The translations under genes and the position numbers were made by a program. Below, one piece after another: positions 34,508-44,670 of a DNA stretch of 64,000 nucleotides (the stretch's first letter is position 1; each line of letters opens with the position of its first letter). The notes beneath the pieces were generated by a model. That model saw only the letters and a program-made list of their open reading frames with translations, was not told the origin of the DNA and did no database searches. The stretch comes from Dermacentor variabilis (Eukaryota; Arthropoda; Arachnida; Ixodida; Ixodidae), in assembly GCF_050947875.1 (NCBI RefSeq), contig NC_134573.1:33811615-33875614 (forward strand), given 5' to 3'.

Positions 34508-34762
34508 TCATCTATGGTTCGATAAGTGATCGATAAGAAAAGAAACAGCTGGTGATGCTGTTTGGATAGATGGAAACTGAGGTACAGCTGTGAAATAGAT
34601 GAAACACGTAGAGGGGTCACCAAGTGTTGCACGCTGGTTGCACAGCAGGTTTCCTTGAGCTCCGGACTCACTCGACACTGATGCGTTGAGCCTGGTTATA
34701 CGTAGTTCGCTAGAGGCCTGGCCCAAGTATGTGGCATGGCTTGGGTAAAATTTCAAGGCAAC
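34508..34762 (-). CDS. Antisense exon D, terminal coding exon candidate
   Basis: The - strand acceptor GTTTTTCAG at 34763-34771 is followed by an open frame of 84 codons (starts VALKFYPSHATYLGQASSEL, ends FLIDHLSNHR) to a TGA at 34508-34510. It joins exon C in phase 0 without a stop. No family is recognised; the sequence is rich in Ser and Thr. Base composition is higher in GC than the surrounding DNA, which supports an exon. An alternative is that the blocks are exons of a long non-coding RNA. Confidence 0.4.
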   Translation of the reverse strand, partial: VALKFYPSHATYLGQASSELRITRLNASVSSESGAQGNLLCNQRATLGDPSTCFIYFTAVPQFPSIQTASPAVSFLIDHLSNHR

Positions 34763-35842
34763 CTGAAAAACACAGATCCAAATATATAAGCACCAAAACA
34801 TTCTGCACCATAGGGCAAATCTGAAGTTTACCATCTGCACATAGCAGATGATGAAAACAGACACAAGTCACCAGACTCAAGGTATATAAATGTGAAAAAG
34901 TGTAAATGAATGTGAAGAGCTGCTTGTAGAATGGTATCCTTCATTTTGTCTTTTCTAGATCAATAATAGTATCTTAACATAAAGTCAAGTGTACACGACC
35001 CTCCCTATTTGTGTCAGTAGGCTATTCCATGCCAGCTGTTCCAACCTGGCATATGACCACTTGGAATTTCTTTTTGAAAACTGGGGGCCCTGCAATATAG
35101 AACAAATCGCAATTTCACGCAATACTTAAAGCAAAAAAAAAATTTTACTGGCGTAAACACTATGTCACATTTTGTGTAACGCACCAAACTATGCATCATA
35201 AAATGGCATAGCCAAAAAAATTGCCTCCTTCATTAAGAGGGACAAATTTTTAACGACAATAAAGAGAGGCCTTGCACCAAAAACTTAACTGCTTATTAGC
35301 CAGTGCTCACTTTATTATGGCCGATTAAAAATGGACCAAATGGCTTATTAACTTTATTTTCACAAAAGTGACCTACAGCAAAAGCTGTAAATTTATGTAA
35401 TCCATGTGTTTAGGTCTTGTGCTGTGTGCAAGAACTGGTTTCAGAAAGATACATTATGCAGCAGAGCAGAGAGAGGAGGATGAACTTGGAAAAGAAGTCA
35501 GTTTTGGTGTACGCTTATCGGCCTACTTACCATTGAGGCAGCCCTAGTAAATTTATGCCAAATACCATGTATGAGAGTACACTGTATTGTTTTTAAAGTG
35601 GTAAAGCTTTATCAAAGTAGTTTTTGTGTTACGCAAAAAAACAATTTTACAATTGGTCTCTTGTAGTTTCAAAATTTGCATCGCGTTTCGTCTAATACAC
35701 ACAGCCAAGACAAAATGCATAGACTTGAGCATCCCTGCACAGACAGAAGGGAGTCTAAACTGCTTCGAAGTTACTTCTTTCATTGCTGAGTGGTTACAAG
35801 CCACTTCACTCAAAAAGACGCCGCTTAATTACAGGTATTTAC
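34763..35842. other. Intron of antisense gene candidate
   Basis: AT-rich DNA between exon-like blocks D and C. Nothing else recognised. Confidence 0.35.
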
Positions 35843-36020
35843 CTGAATATTTCTGTCTGCTGTCAGCCTGCTTGGCATCATCACTAAGGCTGCCAACTCC
35901 CTAGTGGACGTGGTCGGGAAATGGTGGTGGCAGAAGCCGCCAAAGGCTCCCAACTCCCTAGTCGACGTAGTCAGGACAGGGTGGTGGTAGGACGCAGGGG
36001 TAGGAGTCGCCAGAGTGTAC
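35843..36020 (-). CDS. Antisense exon C (178 nt)
   Basis: The - strand borders are GTTGCAG before and GTAAAT after. One frame is open throughout and contains a 19-codon imperfect tandem repeat (YHHPVLTTSTRELGAFGGF, then CHHHFPTTSTRELAALVMM). In this frame it joins exon B (split Gly codon) and exon D (phase 0). A second frame, continuing from exons A and B, ends after 20 codons (VHSGDSYPCVLPPPCPDYVD, stop). So two different readings are possible. No homolog recognised. Confidence 0.45.
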
Positions 36021-36173
36021 CTGCAACAAATTTGCACAAATGTTCTTAGTTCTACCCCGTCACGATTTACAATAAAAATTGAGCTGTCTGTGTAACATGG
36101 CTACCAATACAAATATAGGCAAACAGTTAGGTCCTACCACTCAAATAGAACCCCGACAAAAAAGAAACGGTAC

Positions 36174-36686
36174 TTAAAGGGACACTAAAGTGAAACAATA
36201 AATCAGTTTGGACTAATGAAGTATTGTTTGAGAACCCTGCAGGCAGTCATTTCAAAAAAGTAGTTTGATTATTAGATGAGAAAATGAAGGTCCAAGTATC
36301 AGTATTTGAATTACGTGCTGAAACCCCAGTGCCGGTACGTCAGCGTGGCGTCAGAGATTCTAAAGTATGTTTTCGCATTTGGGCTGTGTTGGCTGAATAA
36401 AGGTTCCCAAAACTGCCCATGTTTATTATTTGGTTCCTTTAGAACACAATGTAGTCAACCTGTACCGCTATATATAATTAGTAGGCCCTAGAAGATGCCA
36501 TCAAAATCCAAGACATCACAGCCCCCAGGTGCGGGAATTTAAGTAGGCGTCGCCACCCGTATTTCGTTCCTGCGCTTTTCGTGGCTTGTCAAACGTCTTA
36601 TCATTGTAAGAGTGGTGTTTTTGGTGTTACAGAACGGTAATTTACTGATGCAGAAGAAATCATTTTTCACTGTAGTGTCCCTTTAA
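36174..36686. mobile_element. TTAA-bounded MITE, 513 bp
   Basis: The ends are TTAAAGGGACACTAAAGTGA and the inverted CACTGTAGTGTCCCTTTAA, with TTAA at both borders. The same termini bound 44671-45722. TTAA duplication suggests piggyBac-type mobilisation; no transposase inside. It lies in the intron between antisense exons C and B. Confidence 0.85.
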
Positions 36687-37579
36687 GTTTATGAAAATTC
36701 AAACAATGAAAAAAATGCGCAACTGATTTGTGCATGGAAGCTCTGTTGAAACCTGAGCTCATACCGTCAAGTGATCTGCTAGTCAACTGCAAGCCTGCCA
36801 CCTTAAAATGTCATTGTAAATTTCTTTACATGCATCATGTAAGCTGCATTAATACAAGTTCAAAATCTCTTAACAAAAGTAAATCACCAAGCTAATTAAA
36901 TTAACGAATTCTAGTGGTCGTTAATGCAACAAAGTGCAAGCTCTGAATGAAGCTGGCCAAACTGGGCAGTGAAAAATAACAATGTGGTTCTCTACATTTT
37001 GTTTTTCTGGCTTTCGCTCTAGCGTTGGAATATACAAGAATTTTGACATTCCTGATATTTCCCCCTGCTAATTTCTATTCCATAATGCATAATACTTGAG
37101 CAAGAGCAATACTGCTTTCTTTTAACCGTAAATAGTGATAGAACAAGAAAATTCACTGGAGCCAACATATTGAGAAAAATCTCCTCTTTGTCGAAACATT
37201 GGCTCCAGCGATGCTCCTTGTTCTATGGCTCTTCATCATGTCAAATCTCTGTCTTCCTGTGTACACAACCTCTGTACTTTCAATGTTATGTCAATGAAAT
37301 TGTAATAACAGATCATTAGTAAATGTAGCTGATGATGAATTTGGCCTTGTTGGTAGATAACGACAGAGTAACTGCACAATATAGAGATACGGACAAAGGA
37401 GGCTTGTGTATGTTGTCTTCTCCAGTCATTGGGCGATTACTCTGTCTCAATGTAAAACTATTACCCTTTGCACAATAATACTAAAATGCATAAAGACAGG
37501 AAAGTGGACACAAAAATTACAACAGATAGCATCATATGCTAATGAGATATGCAAAAGTGCCTGCTACAATTTGTCTCAC
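36687..37579. repeat. AT-rich interior with an imperfect hairpin at 37128-37235
   Basis: AGAACAAG ... CTGGAGCCAA (37140-37169) pairs with TTGGCTCCAG ... CTTGTTCT (37199-37225). The arms hold further mismatches and are about 36 nt apart from the inner ends. It looks like the hairpin head of the retroposon family but lacks the ACCAAYTMGCCC tail box. The remainder of the stretch is unassigned. Confidence 0.4.
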
Positions 37580-37633
37580 CCATAACGTGCTGGATAAGAT
37601 GGCGACTTCTGGCTGTTGCCATTTCTTGAATAC
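37580..37633 (-). CDS. Antisense exon B (54 nt)
   Basis: The - strand acceptor TTTTATTTTAG and donor GTGAGAC flank 54 nt, all three frames of which are open. One frame (YSRNGNSQKSPSYPARYG) continues through C and D; another (VFKKWQQPEVAILSSTLW) continues from exon A. Length is a multiple of three. Confidence 0.45.
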
Positions 37634-38832
37634 CTAAAATAAAATACATATCAAAATTATAAAAATACACAGGACAACAGCAGTAGCCGAGGACATAACG
37701 CATTGTTTAGTACAAGAAGGTAAACTAATTTCTGATACACGGCAGACGAAATTTCCTTTATTAAGTCAGTAGAAAAATACACCACGCTTCATTTCATTCA
37801 ATACTCTCGGCATTTCTTGGTACAAGAAAAAAAGGTATTTCTGCATGGAAGCAGCAAAATAATAAATGGCCTTCTACTTTTACAAAATATGCTGCAGCGA
37901 CTAAGCTAACTACAGCTGTATATACTTAAAATTGTTGTATGCACATTACAATAGCCAAGACAGGATAAACTTGGGTTCATATGCAGCTCACTGGAAGGTA
38001 CAACTTTGCAATGAACTCATTGCTGCTTGGCAAATATACGCATTAACATAAAACTACAAATAAAAGGATCCTTTTTTTCATAAAACGCCGGACTCAATAT
38101 AAAAAAATCCAGTAGCAATATTACAATTTCACCACATAACACAGCCAGGTTTTGTAAGCCTAGTAGGACTTACTATATAAACGTTGCAGCAAGTTCATGC
38201 TTTTAAATATTTACAACCGTGAAAATAAAGATTACGTAAAAATAATAAATTATATATAGGCTTAGATTGTGAGCTAATGTCAAATGCACAGCCAAATGCA
38301 CATAAAATTTGTTCTGTTTCAGCGCTTTTAAAGCGCTGTGTCTGTTCGCTTGAGCAGCCAGCCGCTTTACCGCTCTTAAAATATCTGTGCTCCCACATCG
38401 CCTGACACTGCCATACAGCGTTGTAGCGCTTTTATTATTCGCCGTAATATACCTAAAGCGCTAATAAATCTTCAGAACACACAAGCTGTCTTTTCGACTA
38501 CCTGTCTTCGCCAGCGAAAGTCACACTGGTGCGAGTATTGTATCTACACTTCATGTTACGCAGTACTTGATATTCTACGAATTTTTCGACGCGACAGGCC
38601 ACTCGTCACTAGAGTCGTTAAGAAGGGTTTCTCCTGGCAGTACAGCTTTGCAATAATTTCAGATGCGCTCCTGAGGCTTCCGTCTGCCAGTAGTATTTTC
38701 GCACACATACGCGCACGCATGCCTAAGAAACGTCTGTGAACTGCCAAGAGAAACGTGGAGCAAAATGTAGCCATACCGGAAGGGCCGAGTACGCGCCGTT
38801 TGTAAACTCGGAACAAAAGCTGATATGCTTAC
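37634..38832. other. Intron of antisense gene candidate
   Basis: AT-rich up to about 38500, then nearer to the window's normal composition. No other feature. Confidence 0.35.
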
Positions 38833-38928
38833 CTTAGACGTTAAGAGAAATATGGCACAGGTCACTGCCCGCTGGTAGTCGTTCGTATGCATCTGGTCGT
38901 CTCTGTCCGTTGCAATCTCCCATATCAC
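38833..38928 (-). CDS. Antisense exon A, possible first coding exon
   Basis: An ATG at 38926-38928 opens a frame of 32 codons (MIWEIATDRDDQMHTNDYQR, AVTCAIFLLTSK) that ends at a strong donor, AAG then GTAAGC. Phase 0 links it to exon B and then to the short reading of exon C, giving about 70 codons in all. Upstream sequence to about 39200 is richer in GC and CpG, as expected near a transcription start. No protein family recognised. Confidence 0.35.
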
Positions 38929-40123
38929 AATGAAAGATGCAGTGCAAACCGCAGCACTTCAGGCGCTTGTGGCGGTCCGGCGAGCTGCACTTGCTCGATG
39001 TCGGCAAAGACGACATCGGCGACACGCTGCTGCTGGCGGCGGTCCCCCTCGTCGCAATCACACAGCACGAACAGAAGCTCCCACCGTAACTTGCCGCAAC
39101 GCCTAGTTGCAGTCGCCCCTAACACAGCGATTTCAGAACCACTCAACGACAACGTACTCGCGCGTGATGCAGCGCAACTGTAAAATGGCGTCATGCTATT
39201 GACGGCTTCGGCTTTGGATCATTTTGTATCTGCACAACTGAGCAAAACAGTTGCGCTAGTTTCGGTTTTGTTTCCTCGCGTTGAGATAAAAACTGTTTTG
39301 CTCACTGATAATTTCACGTCACTTAAGTAATGTTCACGAATGAAACAGCCATGAATTTAACACGCGTCTTGAAATACCCGCTACGTTCACTTGGCAGAAG
39401 CAAAATTTGCTCGTCCGAGTGTGGTTGCGTTTGAAATATCTATCGCGCTGTTTGAGCGTGCTCGAAGTGTGAAGACGCGGCGTAATTGTCCTTAATTTGC
39501 TTAGCTATAACGGTGCGGCTGCCCTTGATTTCTGTCGAGTGCAGTTTGCTCTGATGTAAGGTAGAACTACAAAGCCGCCCATGTTACTAAATGATCTAGT
39601 GCACCTGAAGCTGCCAGATCTACGGTATTTCCTCCACAAGTTCTTGCGACTGTGTGCCGCTGTGACCAAATGCGAGCGTAGTCATTTGGCGGAGATTTAG
39701 CAACACATATTCTAGAACTATAGTTCACCGCTCTATCAGCGTGGTTGCTGAAGCAGCGTGGTTGCTCCTTAGTAAAATTTTCTGTTTATTGCGAATTTTG
39801 CAATAGCAATTATATGGACACAACCGCCGAAATATACCTGTCCGTGTTGCCGTGAGCTTAAGTATATAGTCAAGTGCGATAAGATCCCATCCTGCGCCGT
39901 TGGCTGGGCGCGTTAAAGGAAGTGTACGAGGGTGAGCCGAGACGTATAGTGCCACGCTGCCTGGATGGGTGTCCAAGTATCTATAGGTGGCCACGTGATA
40001 AAACGCGCGCAAGCCGGGGAAAGAAGGCGCTGGTTTAGCACGCTCCTCCTCTGGCCGTTGCTCTAGCCCGGTCTGGCGCCACTCTCGCTCTGTCTTGGCG
40101 ATAATTTCCGATGGGTGCAAAGC
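38929..40123. other. Right part of the 11.36-kb unit: nothing recognised
   Basis: GC-richer near 38930-39200 (possible 5' region of the antisense exons). Other open frames here (for example 38925-39194 and 39725-40120 on -) show no motif. Confidence 0.4.
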
Positions 40124-40147
40124 GGGGGGGGGGGGGGGGGGGGGGGG
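40124..40147 (+). repeat. Run of 24 G
   Basis: Uninterrupted G24, followed by AGGGAGAGGG. Can form G-quadruplex; also a likely site of assembly length error. Confidence 0.97.
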
Positions 40148-40527
40148 AGGGAGAGGGCGCTTTTATAGCGCCATTTCAAGTTTCGGAGACGCTTTGAAGG
40201 ACGAGGCAGCAGAAGCGTTCTGTCCGCTCTGTTCGCGCCCTTCATCACGCCGACGCTGTGACAGCGAGTGGTCGCGGTCATTGAGTGAGATCTGTTCATG
40301 TTTGCACGTGCGCGCGTGACCCCGTGTTTGCTAATTTACGGAGTAAGCGATTGTTCACTGCACTTTATTCAGGCGATGAAACTACGAAGCTTGGTTCGTG
40401 CAGTTGTTCGTGCAGTGGTTCACGCAGCATTGGGGGAAAACTGCTACATTTTTGTTTTTACATTTCTAGGGGGTTCAAAAGCAGTGCTGCGTACGCTAAT
40501 GGTTGTTTCTGGTCGCGGGACGCAACG

Positions 40528-40760
40528 CACTGCGGTAGCCCAGTGGCTTTGGTGTTGCGCTGCTGAGCTCGAGGTCACGGGTCCAATCAAGCCGCAGCAG
40601 TCGCATTCCAATGGGGGCAGAATGCGAAAACGCGCGTATACTGTGCATTCCGTGCACATTAAATAACCCGAGCTGCTGAAAATAAATGTGCAGTTTTCCA
40701 TTACCGTGCACCTCATAACAAGATCTTGATTTTGGAACCTAAATCCTCAAAATTTAATTT
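40528..40760 (+). mobile_element. Ruka-like SINE, diverged, inside the 11.36-kb unit
   Basis: A-box-like GGTAGCCCAGTGGCTTTGG, B-box-like GGGTCCAATCAAGCC, then TGGGGGCAGAATGCGAAAAC and the rest of the Ruka body. No clear target duplication. Its divergence sets a minimum age for this part of the host unit. Confidence 0.8.
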
Positions 40761-41094
40761 TACGTAGCGCAATTACATTTAGAATCGACACTGTTGAGTG
40801 CGCCTACTGAACTTATCTCGTTGCAGTGCTCTCTTTAGTAGCCAATGCTTTTTTTTAGATTTACTTATAGTAGAATCCAGTGTGACAAATCCGGGTCTTC
40901 CTTAGTATAGAAGCCAGCTTTAAGCGTGTGAGATATTAACAAACATGTTCAAGGAAAATCGATATTTGGAGTTCGATGTAATTGCAGAACATGACAAGGA
41001 CGAAAGAATGATACACCGCATTACAACCAGGACAGGAACCCGAGGGCCCGTCTAAAACAGAAGACGTTATCTGGTATTTCTTCTCCTGCATTTT

Positions 41095-41290
41095 AATCTT
41101 TCTCTCGCCAGACTCATCTCGAATATCAGAGGAGTCGGTATCTTCCACGACGACTCTTCGCGTGCAATTAAGAGTCAAACGACTCATACACAAATGTTGA
41201 CTCTTGTTTTGTGACTCTACCCGCGCGAAAATGGGTCTTCGTAAAAAAAAAGAGAGTCAAGTTGCCGTGACTCACTTTTTACTTTCTTTT
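41095..41290. repeat. Subterminal GAGTC/GACTC-rich zone, right
   Basis: Mirror of 29950-30360: GAGTC/GACTC words about every 15-25 bp up to the right terminal repeat. Confidence 0.6.
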
Positions 41291-41301
41291 TTCTTAGAGT
41301 G

Positions 41302-41812
41302 CAGAGTGAAAACTAAATACACTATACTAATGGGCGACTTTAATGCCAAGGTAGGCAAGAAGCAGGCTGGAGACAAGGCAGTAGGTGAATATGGCATAGG
41401 CACTAGGAATAGCAGGGGAGAGTTATTAGTAGAGTTTGCGGAACAGAATAATATGAGGATAATGAATACCTTCTTCCGCAAGCGGGATAGGCGAAAGTGG
41501 ACGTGGAGGAGCCCGAACGGCGAGACTAGAAATGAAATAGACTTCATACTCTGCGCTAACCCTGGCATCATACAAGATGTGGACGTGCTCGGCAATGTGC
41601 GCTGCAGTGACCACAGGATGGTAAGAACTCGAATTAGCCTAGACCTGAGGAGGGAACGGAAGAAACTGGTACATATGAAGCCGATCAATGAGTTAGCGGT
41701 AACAGGGAAAATAGAGGAATTCCAGATCAAGCTACAGAACAGGTATTCAGCTTTAACTCAGGAAGAGGACCTTAGTGTTGAAGCAATGAACGACAATGGA
41801 AGTCGGTGGTAA
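41302..41812 (+). pseudogene. RTE endonuclease domain, C-terminal half
   Basis: ILMGDFNAKVGKKQAG is the GDFN motif of AP endonucleases; RRKWTWRSPNGETRNEIDFI is the W-x-SP-x-G-x2-x-N-x-IDFI block; VRCSDHRMVRTRI is the SDH catalytic end. The first catalytic residues are in the truncated left part. Translation ends at a stop at 41810-41812, where the RT frame takes over in another register, so a frameshift lies close by. Confidence 0.9.
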
Positions 41813-43691
41813 CTCCGTTAGGCAGGATACCAGCAAACTATCCCAGGAGACGAAAGATCTCATCAAGAAACGCCAATGTATGAAAGCATCTAACCCTACA
41901 GCTAGAATAGAACTGGCAGAACTTTCGAAGTTAATCAACAAGCGTAAGACAGCTGACATAAGGAAGTATAATATGGATAGAATTGAACATGCTCTCAGGT
42001 ACGGAGGAAGCCTAAAAACAGTGAAGAAGAAACTAGGAATTGGCAAGAATCAGATGTATGCGTTAAGAGACAAAGCCGGCAATATCATTACTAATATGGA
42101 TGAGATAGTTCAAGTGGCTGAGGAGTTCTATAGAGATTTATACAGTACCAGTGGCACCCACGACGATAATGGAAGAGAAAATAGTCTAGAGGAATTCGAA
42201 ATCCCGAAGGTAACGCCGGAAGAAGTAAAGAAAGCCTTAGGAGATATGCAAAGGGGGAAGGCAGCTGGGGAGGATCAGATAACAGCAGATTTGTTGAAGG
42301 ATGGTGGACAGATTGTTCTGGAGAAACTGGCCACCCTGTATACGCAATGCCTCATGACCTCGAGCGTACCGGAAGCTTGGAAGAACGCTAACATAATCCT
42401 AATCCATAAGAAAGGGGACGCCAAAGACTTGAAAAATTATAGACCGATCAGCTTACTGTCCGTTGCCTACAAAGTATTTACTAAGGTAATTGCAAATAGA
42501 ATCAGGAACACCTTAGACTTCTGTCAACCAAAGGACCAGGCAGGATTCCGTAAAGGCTACTCAACAATAGACCATATTCACACTATCAATCAAGTGATAG
42601 AGAAATGTGCAGAATATAACCAACCCTTATATATAGCTTTCATTGATTACGAGAAAGCGTTTGATTCAGTCGAAACCTCAGCAGTCATGGAGGCATTACG
42701 GAATCAGGGTGTAGATGAGCCATTTGTAAAAATACTGGAAGATATCTATAGCGGCTCCACAGCCACCGTAGTCCTCCATAAAGCAAGCAACAAAATCCCA
42801 ATAAAGAAAGGCGTCAGGCAGGGAGATACGATATCTCCAATGCTATTCACAGCGTGTTTACAGGAGGCATTCAGAGACCTGGATTGGGAAGAATTGGGGA
42901 TAATAGTTAATGGAGAATACCTTAGTAACTTGCGATTCGCTGATGATATTGCCTTGCTTAGTAACTCAGGGGACCAACTGCAATGCATGCTCACTGACCT
43001 GGAGAGGCAAAGCAGAAGAGTGGGTCTAAAAATTAATCTGCAGAAAACTAAAGTAATGCTTAACAGTCTCGGGAGAGAACAGCAATTTACAATAGGCAGC
43101 CAGGCACTGGAAGTCGTAAGGCAATACATCTACTTAGGGCAGGTAGTGACGGCGGATCCGGATCATGAGACGGAAATAATCAGAAGAATAAGAATGGGCT
43201 GGGGTGCGTTTGGCAGGCATTCCCAAATCATGAACAGCAGGTTGCCATTATCCCTCAAGAGAAAAGTATATAATAGCTGTGTCTTACCAGTACTCACCTA
43301 CGGGGCAGAAACCTGGAGGCTTACTAAAAGGGTTCTACTCAAATTGAGGACGACACAACGAGCTATGGAAAGAAGAATGATAGGTGTAACGTTAAGGGAT
43401 AAGAAAAGAGCAGATTGGGTGAGGGAACAAATGCGAGTGAATGACATCTTAGTTGAAATCAAGAAAAAGAAATGGGCATGGGCAGGACATGTAATGAGGA
43501 GGGAAGATAACCGATGGTCATTAAGGGTTACGGACTGGATCCCAAGGGAAGGGAAGCGTAGCTGGGGGCGGCAGAAAGTTAGGTGGGCGGATGAGATTAA
43601 GAAGTTTGCAGGGACGGCATGGCCAGAATTAGTACATGACCGGGGTTGTTGGAGAAGTATGGGAGAGGCCTTTGCCCTGCAGTGGGCGTAA
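41796..43691 (+). pseudogene. RTE reverse transcriptase and C-terminal domain
   Basis: A 631-codon open frame. RT motifs in order: GKAAGEDQITADLLK and [17 protein letters not shown] (residues about 150-230), AFIDYEKAFDSV (motif A), GVRQGDTISPMLF (motif B), LRFADDIALLSN with the catalytic DD (motif C), VGLKINLQKTKVM (motif D). The C-terminus has the RTE signature RAMERRMIGVTLRDKKRADW and GHVMRREDNRWSLRVTDWIP. All catalytic residues are intact, yet the protein lacks an in-frame endonuclease. Codon use differs from that of the SLC41 exons (A-rich). The Met at 41796 is only the first after the frameshift. Confidence 0.93.
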
Positions 43692-43697
43692 CCAGGC

Positions 43698-43736
<39 letters not shown>

Positions 43737-43737
43737 C

Positions 43738-44099
43738 ACTCAGCGGCTTGTCTTGCCTAATTGGCTCACAAGTGGCGAGGAGCACGCGAAAGTGGAGAGG
43801 GATTCGATAGGGCCGAGCCACTGCACTGAAAATTCATAACCAGATGAAGAGGGTGGTGCCGGAGTCTGTGATTGGTCCGCTTTTCCTTACTTAGCTTGCT
43901 ATGGCTGGTCGAAAATCGCGGCGGCATGCAACGGAAGCTTAAGAATGACGCTAAAACGGATCCTCAGCGAAGAAGAGTTGGCAGAACAAGGTCATGAAAG
44001 TGCCGAAAGCGCTCGAAAACGTTGCACGGCGACGCAGAAAGTTTTATTACATGCAAATAAATCCATGCTCTCCGGCAGATGCTAGAGCCAGTGCCTGAG
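43738..44099. other. Intron f-g: nothing recognised
   Basis: No exon or repeat identified. Confidence 0.4.
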
Positions 44100-44640
44100 C
44101 GATGGGCGGCCGCCATCTTTTATTCCTTTCGGAACGGGGCAGCTTGCGGCTATTCAGAAAGAAATTCAGTTTTGTGCAGCATATTAATGCATCTTTAACG
44201 TTGACACGTCACTTTGACGCGGTGAGTTTTCGCGGTTTCGTGACGTCGCGTGAGAGACAGGTGAAGCGCATGCAGGCCGAAAGCTTTTGACCAGCTGAGG
44301 TCTGGTGGCGAAAAGGCGTCGAATCAGAAATAACTATTTTTTCTTTTGTTCGGTCAAATCATGCGTAATGAGTGTGTACACACCATATCAGATGGGGAGC
44401 TATCGCGGTTTTCGTGACGTCGCGTGACCTACAGGTGAAGTGGGAGTGGTCCAAAAATGTTTTTGACCAATAGGGGAGGGCCGATTGCAAAATTGGAATA
44501 GAAAAGTTTGGAACAGTTTCGCGTTAATGCGCCCTAGGTTATAGACAACAGGTTAGAGTAGAACGTAGATAAAGCTCACAAGAATTGGTTTTTAGAAACG
44601 CAAAAATCAAACCAAATCATGGAGCATAAACCTTAACAGG
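44100..44640 (+). repeat. Dispersed repeat family D, copy 1
   Basis: Contains two diverged direct copies of a unit around CGCGGTTTCGTGACGTCGCG (44221-44300 and 44395-44475) and matches 50460-50930 in the opposite direction (CGACGTCACGCAAACCGCG, TATTGGTCAAAAGGC). Type unknown. Confidence 0.5.
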
Positions 44641-44670
44641 TTGCAGTCACTTAATGTTGCAAGTACGGAG

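Larger units (their letters stand above)
29941..41301. mobile_element. 11.36-kb terminal-inverted-repeat unit inserted in an RTE LINE
   Basis: The left end CACACTAAGAAAAAA and the right end (reverse complement CACTCTAAGAAAAAA) are inverted copies with one mismatch in 15. CA flanks both (29939-29940 and 41302-41303), and the RTE endonuclease frame rejoins exactly across the unit. Subterminal zones (29950-30360 and 41095-41290) are crowded with GAGTC/GACTC. The interior (about 30.4-38.5 kb) is clearly AT-richer than the rest of the window and nearly free of recognisable repeats. No transposase, integrase or polymerase frame is present, so it is not a Polinton. A small element that took up 8-10 kb of other DNA, or a later insertion inside a small element, would both explain it. 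Confidence 0.75.
41302..43737 (+). mobile_element. RTE-clade LINE, main right piece
   Basis: Contains the end of the AP endonuclease (41302-41812), the reverse transcriptase with its C-terminal part (41796-43691) and a 3' TGATGA repeat (43698-43737) in place of poly-A, as is usual for RTE elements. The frame shift between endonuclease and RT near 41796-41812 and the truncated 5' end make it inactive. The copy is otherwise well preserved, so fairly young. Confidence 0.92.

Noticed and set aside
37128..37235. Fourth hairpin-headed retroposon
   Set aside because: The hairpin is imperfect and the ACCARYTMGCCC tail box and target duplication are absent; kept only as an inverted repeat.
30400..38500. 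Bacterial symbiont DNA as source of the AT-rich interior
   Set aside because: There are no long genes or dense coding; exon-like blocks have spliceosomal borders.
38834..39194. - strand frames 38834-39061 and 38925-39194 as main coding exons
   Set aside because: They end in stops before or at the donor and do not join exon B in phase; the frame through 38833-38928 does.
29941..41301. Polinton/Maverick identity for the 11.36-kb unit
   Set aside because: Length and inverted ends are suggestive, but no integrase, polymerase B, protease or capsid frame exists and the flanks are 2 bp rather than 6 bp.
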